From Miltoncostaeaceae bacterium (GTDB lineage Bacteria > Actinomycetota > Thermoleophilia > Miltoncostaeales > Miltoncostaeaceae), in assembly GCA_030598075.1 (NCBI GenBank), contig JAUVQP010000078.1, forward strand, positions 1-7,279: 7,279 nt of DNA, given 5' to 3'. The notes under the pieces were generated by a model that saw only the letters and a program-made list of their open reading frames with translations, did no database searches and was not told the DNA's origin. A program made the position numbers and the translations under genes. Positions 1-5,008 of the stretch are shown one piece after another (the first letter of the stretch is position 1; every line of letters starts with the position of its first letter).

Positions 1-561
1 CGCGACCGGGTGCGCTGGCTCCGAGAGCGGGGCGCGACGGTGGAGTGGCTGCCGTTCGACCTGCATCCGGAGTATCCGGATGAGGGCATCGAGCGGGCCG
101 CGCTCGGGTTGGGTCCCGACTCGGCCCACGAGAGGACCATGCGCCGGCTCGCTCTGGAGTGCGACCTTCCGTATGCGCCGCACCCGAGGAGGGTTCCCCG
201 CACGCGGCGGGCTCTCGAGCTCGCCGAGTGGGCTCGGGGCGTCGGGGGCGATGCTGCCCACGCGCTGCTCCACGAGCGGCTGATGGACGCGCGCTGGGCC
301 GAGGGGGTGGATCTGACCGATTGGGACGAGCTGGAGAGGCTCGCGGACGAGGTCGGGCTTGACGGCGCGGAGGGCCGCGCCGCGGTCGAGGGTGGTCTCA
401 TGAGGGAAAGCGTCGACCGCTCCACGCTCGCGGCCCACCGATCCGGCATCGCGGCCGTTCCCGCCTTCGTCTTCAACGAGGAGCTGCTGGTGAGCGGCGC
501 CGTGCCGTACGAGATGCTGCAAACGGCACTCGACCGGGTGGCGTCGTCCGGCGAGGGCTGA
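1..561 (+). CDS. DsbA/FrnE-family thioredoxin-fold oxidoreductase, 3' part
   Basis: The reading frame is open from the first base (RDRVRWLRERG...), so the gene starts upstream; the GTG at 10 is an internal codon, not a convincing start. About 186 residues are visible. The N-terminal part (VEWLPFDLHPEYPDEG), the helical middle, and the C-terminal VPAFVFNEELLVSGAVPYEML stretch fit the DSBA-like domain of FrnE and 2-hydroxychromene-2-carboxylate isomerases: the VPAF segment carries the cis-proline next to the active site and is followed by the last beta-hairpin and a helix. The CxxC (or SxxC) active site would lie just upstream of the window, so dithiol oxidoreductase and glutathione-dependent isomerase roles cannot be separated. 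No signal peptide can be judged; FrnE-type members are cytoplasmic. The gene converges on the DUF2877 gene, and the two overlap by about 89 bases. Confidence 0.85.
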   Translation, partial: RDRVRWLRERGATVEWLPFDLHPEYPDEGIERAALGLGPDSAHERTMRRLALECDLPYAPHPRRVPRTRRALELAEWARGVGGDAAHALLHERLMDARWAEGVDLTDWDELERLADEVGLDGAEGRAAVEGGLMRESVDRSTLAAHRSGIAAVPAFVFNEELLVSGAVPYEMLQTALDRVASSGEG

Positions 562-1330
562 GCACGGCGCTCGTCAGCGCGAGCGCGCCCGCCCCGATCC
601 CGTGGATGATGGCTCGGCCGGTGCTCGCTCCCAGGCGTGAGAGCTCGCGGCGGGCATGGGCGTCGCCGTCGATGAGGCGGCGGACCGGCTCGGGGGCCGC
701 CCCGAGGACGGCAAGCCGGAGCAGCGTCGCCGACAGGGGCGGCGTGAGCGCGCCGAGGTGCGCCGGGACGAGCGCGAGGCCGAGCGCGTGGTCGGCGCGC
801 GTCGCCCGACCGAAAGCGGCGATGGCCATGGCGAACCCTTGGAGCAAGTCGTCTCCCTCGGGCGTGAGCCCCGGACCGCGCCCCACCAGCCGAGCGGCCG
901 CCGAGGTGGCTGAGCGCTGCTCGCGCGCCGCGACGGCGCGGACGAGATCCGCGATCGCGTCCGCTCCGCTGCGGAGCCGGCCCCCCTCGAGGGCAGCGAC
1001 GAGAGCATCGGTCGCGGTCTCGACGCCCGTCGAGCCGGCCGGAAGCAGCCACCGCCCCACACGCGCGACTGCGTCCGGGCCTCCGCGGAACGGTGGCAGT
1101 CGAGGGTCGGCCGGGACGACCGCCCCGGCTCCCGACCGCACTCCGTTGGGCAGCAGGGGGACGCCGTCGCCGCAGGTGGTCACGACGACGCGCCCGAGGG
1201 TGAGGTGCGCGGCCTGCCCGGGCCGGGCGTCGAGCGGGGATGCGCCGTGCGCCGCAAGCCACGCCAGCGCCGGGAGCGTCGCGGCGCGCGAGCATAGGCT
1301 GAATGCATGAGCGCCCCCCGCTGGCTCCAC
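473..1330 (-). CDS. DUF2877 protein (AllH/YlbF-like)
   Basis: About 285 residues from a GTG at 1330, close to the usual 270-300 of the family. Diagnostic features are a PNG(V) segment near residues 61-64, the motif GRGPGLTPEGDDLLQGF at 150-166 (the conserved GLTP-x-GDD signature), and GASTGRAIIHGIGAG at 234-248, matching the family's second glycine-rich motif (GHSSG-x-D-type). In E. coli the homologue AllH (YlbF) is one of three proteins, with FdrA (AllF) and DUF1116 (AllG), that form oxamate carbamoyltransferase. An FdrA homologue lies on the same strand at 5009-6475, which makes a shared role plausible; the DUF1116 partner is not in the window. The start is unsettled: GTG 1330 lies only a few bases after a G-run, with no well-spaced ribosome site, and overlaps the divergent small gene by 24 bases. 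An ATG at 1308 is in another frame. The arginine-rich last 25 residues run into the DsbA-like gene and are probably outside the domain. Confidence 0.82.
   Translation of the reverse strand: MEPAGGAHAFSLCSRAATLPALAWLAAHGASPLDARPGQAAHLTLGRVVVTTCGDGVPLLPNGVRSGAGAVVPADPRLPPFRGGPDAVARVGRWLLPAGSTGVETATDALVAALEGGRLRSGADAIADLVRAVAAREQRSATSAAARLVGRGPGLTPEGDDLLQGFAMAIAAFGRATRADHALGLALVPAHLGALTPPLSATLLRLAVLGAAPEPVRRLIDGDAHARRELSRLGASTGRAIIHGIGAGALALTSAVLSPRRTTPPGRVPFAASRTARRRSPAAPR
1295..1300 (+). promoter_or_regulatory. -10 element (TAGGCT) of a probable leaderless promoter
   Basis: TAGGCT lies six bases before the ATG at 1307. This spacing would place transcription start at or next to the A of the ATG, the standard arrangement for leaderless mRNAs in actinobacteria (TANNNT about 6-7 bases from the start). 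No ribosome-binding sequence precedes this ATG, which fits. No clear -35 box is seen. The element sits inside the opposite-strand DUF2877 coding region. Confidence 0.55.
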
Positions 1331-1639
1331 CCCCCCGTCGGCAGCCTGGTTCGGCAGACCGTTCCGAGCGGGCCGTTCGTCGTGCAGTTGCGGATCGACC
1401 TCGGCATGGGATCGTGTCGGCTGGAGCGGCACCGCGACCCCCTGGGGACGACCTTCCGCGTGCTCGGCTATGCCGAGCGCGCCGAGATGGGAATGTCGTG
1501 TCAGGTCGTGCACCTCAGCGACATGCGCGACGGAGCCGAGTACGTGGTCGACACGGGGATGTGCGGGCCCGGACTGCCAGACGACGCTTTCGCCGTTATC
1601 GGGAGCGGCGCCAGCCGCGCGCGCCAGAGCCCCGGGTGA
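1307..1639 (+). CDS. Small protein of unknown function, leaderless, antisense to its neighbours
   Basis: A 110-residue protein that I do not recognise. It starts MSAPRWLHPPVGSL and contains a mixed strand-like core (FVVQLRIDLGMGSCRLERH, then TTFRVLGYAE, MSCQVVHLSDM, AEYVVDTGMCGPG), suggesting a small beta-rich soluble domain. Three cysteines are present (GSC, MSC, GMC). No signal peptide or membrane segment is visible. Codon use is strongly G/C at third positions and the amino-acid composition is protein-like, unlike the proline- and arginine-rich shadow frames around it. The start is set by the TAGGCT hexamer six bases upstream. Its first 24 bases overlap the start of the DUF2877 gene and its last 44 overlap the end of the small minus-strand gene, so it is an opposite-strand gene inserted in a row of minus-strand genes. 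The odd position is the main reason for doubt. Confidence 0.6.
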   Translation: MSAPRWLHPPVGSLVRQTVPSGPFVVQLRIDLGMGSCRLERHRDPLGTTFRVLGYAERAEMGMSCQVVHLSDMRDGAEYVVDTGMCGPGLPDDAFAVIGSGASRARQSPG

Positions 1640-2033
1640 CAAAGCGCGAGACGACGCCCCACGGAAGGGCGCGGTAGAGCGGCACAAAGCCACGTCGCCA
1701 GTGGAGCCCGACGGAGGGATGCGGCGCGGCGCGCGCGTCGCCCCGCCCGGCCGCGTCACGCATCGACTGCTCCATCAGAGCCGCCTCCCCGCTGAGGCGC
1801 ATGCGGCGGACGGCCCCCGGTCGCGGCCGTATCGCTGCGGGTCGAGTGCCCGGTCGCGCGCCGGGCGAGCCCGCGGCCTCGAGCGCCGCGGCGCGTGCGA
1901 TCTCGCCCTGCCGGCGGGCCGGTGAGCCCGGCGGCGCCGGGGGAGCGGCCGGTAGGGCGCCGTCGCCGACCAGCGACACCTTGTCGTGCCCGAAGTAGCC
2001 GCGGACGCTCTCGGGGATCTCGTCGGCGCTCAC
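1596..2033 (-). CDS. Small protein of unknown function coupled to the flavoprotein
   Basis: A 145-residue protein that I do not recognise. Its GTG start overlaps the TGA stop of the flavoprotein gene (GTGA at 2030-2033), the usual sign of translational coupling. The first 25 residues (SADEIPESVRGYFGHDKVSL...) and the region with EAALMEQSMRDAAGRGDARA followed by HPSVGLHWRRGFVPLYRALP look like real protein with good codon use. The middle (about 28-70) is Ala/Pro/Arg-rich and probably a disordered linker. The C terminus is basic (RGSGARGWRRSR), and a moderately hydrophobic stretch FVPLYRALPWGVVSRFV may be a short amphipathic helix. There is no cysteine. Coupling suggests it works with, or is made in proportion to, the flavoprotein. 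The last 44 bases overlap the opposite-strand gene at 1307-1639. A frameshifted or partly spurious frame cannot be excluded. Confidence 0.5.
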   Translation of the reverse strand: MSADEIPESVRGYFGHDKVSLVGDGALPAAPPAPPGSPARRQGEIARAAALEAAGSPGARPGTRPAAIRPRPGAVRRMRLSGEAALMEQSMRDAAGRGDARAAPHPSVGLHWRRGFVPLYRALPWGVVSRFVTRGSGARGWRRSR

Positions 2034-3364
2034 AGCTGGGCCAGCCCGTTCTGGGCGGCGACCGACATCGGCTCGTACAGCGCCCCGATGGGCGGCGAGT
2101 AGACATTCTCCATCCAGGCCAGGTCATCGAGCGTCACCCCGCGCTTCAGCGCGAAGGCGAGGAAGTCCGCGCGCTCCTTGACCCCCTCACCGCCCACCAT
2201 CTGCGCGCCGATCAGCTTGCCCGTGCCGGGCTCGGCGATGAGCTTCACGATGACCTGCTGGACGCCGGGGTAGTAGCGGGCACGACTGATCCCGTTCGCC
2301 CTGGCGACGATGTGGGGGATGCCCAGGGTCGTGGCGAGGTGCTCGCCGAAGCTCGCGCCGCCGATCTGGACGTTGCCCCCCACCATGCCCCACGGGACGT
2401 AGACCGGGTCGTACGTGCGATCGCCGTCGCCGGCGTTGGCCCCGGCAACCCGCCCTTGCTGCATCGCATGGGCGCCGGTCAGTCCCTGGACGGCGATGCC
2501 GGTGAGCCCCTGCGGGACCTCGACGCAGTCGCCCGCAGCGTAGACGGCCTCGTGCGACGTCCTCATCCGAGCGTTGACCTCGATGCCTCCGCTCGATCCG
2601 ACCTTCAGGCCGATGGAACGCGCCAAGGCGGTCTCGGGCTCCTTGTGGGTGGCCACCACGCACAGGTCGGCCTCGATCGTCCCTTCCGACGTCGCGACCC
2701 CGGCCAGGCCGTCCCCTGAGCGCTCGAAGCCCTCGAGCTCGGCGCCGAAGTGCAGCGCGACGCCCAGGTCCTCGAGGCTCTTCTGCACCGGCTCGGCGAT
2801 GTCCGCGTCCGCGATCTGCGAGAGAAGCCAGCTGCCCGGGTCGACGAGGTGCGTCTCGATGCCGCGGTGCGCCAGGGCCGCGAGCATCTCGACGCCCAAG
2901 GGCGTGCCCTCGAGCACGACGGCCTTCTTGACGCTGTCGAGCCGCTGGTCCAGCTCGATGCCCCGCCGGATGTTCTTGACGAAGACGATCCCGTCGACGT
3001 CGTTGCCCTCCACCTCCGGCAGCAGGTAGTTGAAGCCGCTGCAGATGATGAGGCGATCCCAAGAGATGTTGTTCCCGTTCGCCGTCATCGTCCGGTTGTC
3101 CAGGTCGATCGCGCTGACCGACGTCTCGCGTCGGAGGTCGATGCCCACCTCGGCGTACTGCTCCGGGCCGATCAGGAAGAGCCGCTCGAACTCGGGGATC
3201 TCCCGACCCAAGACGTAGGGGATCCCGCACGGCGAGTAGGCGACGTCCTCGTACTCGGTGCAGCAGACCACCGTGGCGTCCGGGTTCGTGCGCTTCGCCA
3301 TGGAGGCCGCGCTGATGCCGGCCGCGCCCCCGCCGACGACGGCAATGCTGATCGGCTCGCCCAT
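2030..3364 (-). CDS. FAD-dependent pyridine nucleotide-disulfide oxidoreductase, CoA-disulfide reductase/NADH oxidase type
   Basis: A 444-residue flavoprotein from ATG 3364, the first start giving a proper N-terminal FAD domain; a GGGGGA ribosome site lies about eight bases upstream. The FAD-binding GGGAAG is at residues 11-16. SPCGIPYV at 44-51 carries Cys46, matching the single redox cysteine of CoA-disulfide reductases and related NADH oxidases/polysulfide reductases. The second FAD motif, YAAGDCVEV, lies near the end of the central part, followed by the dimerisation domain ending in YSPPIGALYEPM. Length fits a family member without a fused rhodanese domain. Such enzymes reduce CoA disulfide, polysulfide or oxygen with NAD(P)H in the cytoplasm. 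Unusually, the NAD(P)H-binding glycine motif at 152-157 reads EGTPLG where GxGxxG is expected, and the later ATG motif reads ATH. The substrate and reductant are therefore uncertain. A 68-base gap separates it from the OsmC gene, and it is coupled to the small gene downstream. Confidence 0.88.
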   Translation of the reverse strand: MGEPISIAVVGGGAAGISAASMAKRTNPDATVVCCTEYEDVAYSPCGIPYVLGREIPEFERLFLIGPEQYAEVGIDLRRETSVSAIDLDNRTMTANGNNISWDRLIICSGFNYLLPEVEGNDVDGIVFVKNIRRGIELDQRLDSVKKAVVLEGTPLGVEMLAALAHRGIETHLVDPGSWLLSQIADADIAEPVQKSLEDLGVALHFGAELEGFERSGDGLAGVATSEGTIEADLCVVATHKEPETALARSIGLKVGSSGGIEVNARMRTSHEAVYAAGDCVEVPQGLTGIAVQGLTGAHAMQQGRVAGANAGDGDRTYDPVYVPWGMVGGNVQIGGASFGEHLATTLGIPHIVARANGISRARYYPGVQQVIVKLIAEPGTGKLIGAQMVGGEGVKERADFLAFALKRGVTLDDLAWMENVYSPPIGALYEPMSVAAQNGLAQL

Positions 3365-3405
3365 GGAATGATCCCCCGCTCGTCCGCTCGACCTCTGAGC
3401 CCGCG

Positions 3406-3411
3406 ACGCTA
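3406..3411 (-). promoter_or_regulatory. Possible -10 element before the flavoprotein gene
   Basis: On the minus strand TAGCGT lies 41 bases before the flavoprotein ATG, within the only real gap (3365-3432) of the minus-strand gene row. No recognisable -35 sequence is found at the expected distance. The same gap holds a perfect 10-base palindrome at 3418-3427 (GCGGGCCCGC), which has no T-run after it and so is not a convincing terminator. The gap could allow separate transcription of the flavoprotein and the small gene after it. Confidence 0.22.
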
Positions 3412-3432
3412 CCGCACGCGGGCCCGCCACGG

Positions 3433-3870
3433 CTAGCTCTCTGCGAGCCGGTACCTGATCTCGGGCGTCCGGCGCAGGGTATTGGACACCCAGCAGTAGC
3501 GCGACGCAAGCTCGATGGCGCGCTCCACACGCTCGGATCGGGGCGTGACGACCACGTCGAGGTCGTAGGCCTCGTACCACGGCTCGCCCGGCGCGCGCCG
3601 TGGCGTCACCCGCACCCTGACGTCCTCGACCGGCATGCGCAGCTTGCCCATCGCCCAGACGACCGAGATGCAGTAACAGGACGCCAGGGCCGCGGCGAGC
3701 AACTCGGTGGGCATCGGTCCGCTGTCGTCTCCCCCGACCGACGCGGGCTCGTCCACGCGCAGGCGATGGCCGCGGGCCGTCTCGACATCGGTCGCCATTC
3801 CGCCCGCCCACCGCGCCGTCCAGGCGGCGGCGGTGGCGGACTGCTCAGGCCGCGGCACGCAGCCCCGCAT
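3433..3870 (-). CDS. OsmC-family protein
   Basis: A 145-residue protein with the OsmC/Ohr fold signature: an N-terminal beta segment ending in GHRLRVDEP (34-42), the GGDDSGPMPTELLAAALASC stretch (46-65) with the first reactive cysteine at 65 (a second at 67), and SRYCWVSNTL (123-132) with the partner cysteine at 126. Two such cysteines form the thiol-peroxidase centre that reduces organic hydroperoxides in characterised OsmC and Ohr proteins. The sequence is closer to the general OsmC-like group than to Ohr, so the substrate is open. ATG 3870 is preferred because GAGG lies six bases upstream; it overlaps the glycosyltransferase end by 26 bases. A GTG at 3858 is an alternative. The neighbouring flavoprotein could be its thiol reductant, but that is only inferred from proximity. 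Confidence 0.88.
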   Translation of the reverse strand: MRGCVPRPEQSATAAAWTARWAGGMATDVETARGHRLRVDEPASVGGDDSGPMPTELLAAALASCYCISVVWAMGKLRMPVEDVRVRVTPRRAPGEPWYEAYDLDVVVTPRSERVERAIELASRYCWVSNTLRRTPEIRYRLAES

Positions 3871-5008
3871 AGATCGCCTCGTGGCGCTCCGCCGCCGCCT
3901 CCCACGTGTGGCGCCGGGCGGTCCGCCGTCCTGCCCGGGCGAGGCGAGCTCGCAGCGCGCGGTCCCGTGTCGCGCGAACCAGCGCCGAAGCCAGGGCCTC
4001 CGCGTCGTCCACCGGTACCATCAGGCAGTCCTGCCCCGCGGTGAGGAACTCCCCCAACACGGGCAGGTCGCTGACGACGGCGGGCAGATCGGACGCCAGC
4101 GCCTCGAGCACGACGAGGCCGAAGCCCTCGCGCGTCGACGGGAAGGCCAGCGTGTCGGCCGCACGGTAGAGGGCGGGCAGGTCGGGGTCGGGAACGCTGC
4201 CGATGACGGCGACGTCGGCCAGGACGTCCGGCAGCGGGCCCCGATGCACCGTCAGCCCAAGGCGATCCGCGTCGCGGGCGAAGGCCTCGCGGTAGTCCGT
4301 GTAGTCGAACAGGGTCTCTCCTCCGGCGATGACAAGGAGCGGCCGCTCGCCGAGGCGCCCGCGCGCCGAGGCGAAGGCGGCGAGCAGCGTTCGCGTTCCC
4401 TTTCGCGGTTCCACCCCGCCGACCGCGAGGACCACCGTCCGCCCGCTCCAGCCGAACCGCTCCGCCGCCGCGGCGGGGTCGAGCGCGCCGGAAAACCGCC
4501 GGCCGTCGACTCCGTTCGCGACGACGTCGGCGGACACGCCGAAGTCCTCGTCGAGCCGAGTCGCCCAGTAGCGCGACACCGCGATGCGGTGATCGACGTC
4601 GAGGATCGAGGCGCGCTGGCAGCGATCGAGCACGGGGCTCGCGAAGTCGTCGATGTGGTGGACGGTGCGCACGACGGACGCGATGCGTCCCTCGTCGCGC
4701 AGCCGAAGCAGGGCCCGCGCGGACAGGCAGTCCTCGGCGTGGTTGACGCGCGCGGGCGCCAGGCGGGCCAACCCCTTCGCGAGCGCGTCCGCATAGCGGA
4801 GGATTCGGGTCTCGGTGTCCTCGTCCGGATTGCGCGGCACCGGCACGAGGTGCGCCGGGACCGCCGGCTCGCGAAAGAAGCCCGCCCCGTCGACCGACAG
4901 GGCCCACAGCTCCACCCGGTTGCCCCGGCGCGCCAGCGCCTCCGCGAGCGAGAGTGCGTGGACGACCCCGCCGCGCGGCTTGGTGGAGTAGGTGACGATG
5001 CGGATCAT
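3845..5008 (-). CDS. Glycosyltransferase family 4, MSMEG_0565 type
   Basis: A 387-residue GT-B glycosyltransferase. The N-terminal domain begins IRIVTYSTKPRGGVVH, with STKPRGGVVH at 8-17 as the glycine-rich acceptor-side loop; RTVHHIDDF follows at 114-122. The C-terminal nucleotide-sugar domain has VGGVEPRKGT at 196-205 (the basic residues contact the sugar-nucleotide phosphates in GT4 enzymes), GGETLFDYTDYR at 229-240, and the EX7E motif in EGFGLVVLEALA (Glu294 and Glu302). STKPRGGVVH and GGETLFDY are features I associate with the MSMEG_0565 family, described from a conserved cluster with a radical SAM protein, nitrilase-like hydrolase, N-acetyltransferase and flavin oxidoreductase; sugar donor and acceptor are unknown. 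Its ATG directly follows the TAG of the FdrA-like gene, so translation is probably by re-initiation. No signal peptide or membrane helix is seen; the protein should be cytosolic. Confidence 0.9.
   Translation of the reverse strand: MIRIVTYSTKPRGGVVHALSLAEALARRGNRVELWALSVDGAGFFREPAVPAHLVPVPRNPDEDTETRILRYADALAKGLARLAPARVNHAEDCLSARALLRLRDEGRIASVVRTVHHIDDFASPVLDRCQRASILDVDHRIAVSRYWATRLDEDFGVSADVVANGVDGRRFSGALDPAAAAERFGWSGRTVVLAVGGVEPRKGTRTLLAAFASARGRLGERPLLVIAGGETLFDYTDYREAFARDADRLGLTVHRGPLPDVLADVAVIGSVPDPDLPALYRAADTLAFPSTREGFGLVVLEALASDLPAVVSDLPVLGEFLTAGQDCLMVPVDDAEALASALVRATRDRALRARLARAGRRTARRHTWEAAAERHEAIYAGLRAAA

Noticed and set aside
1331..1759. Upstream extension of the DUF2877 frame to ATG 1759
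   Set aside because: The extra 143 residues do not resemble DUF2877, lie antisense to a better-looking small gene, and would make the protein far longer than the family.
3418..3427. Palindrome GCGGGCCCGC after the OsmC stop as an intrinsic terminator
   Set aside because: The stem is short, has no loop, does not extend into the flanks and has no T-run; such palindromes arise by chance at this GC content.
2187..3530. Second long minus-strand frame across the flavoprotein gene
   Set aside because: Arg/Gly/Ala-rich off-frame shadow of the flavoprotein with no domain of its own.
3365..3811. Upstream extension of the flavoprotein frame to 3811
   Set aside because: It runs through the OsmC gene in the wrong frame; the FAD-domain start MGEPISIAVVGGG with a ribosome site at 3364 is clear.
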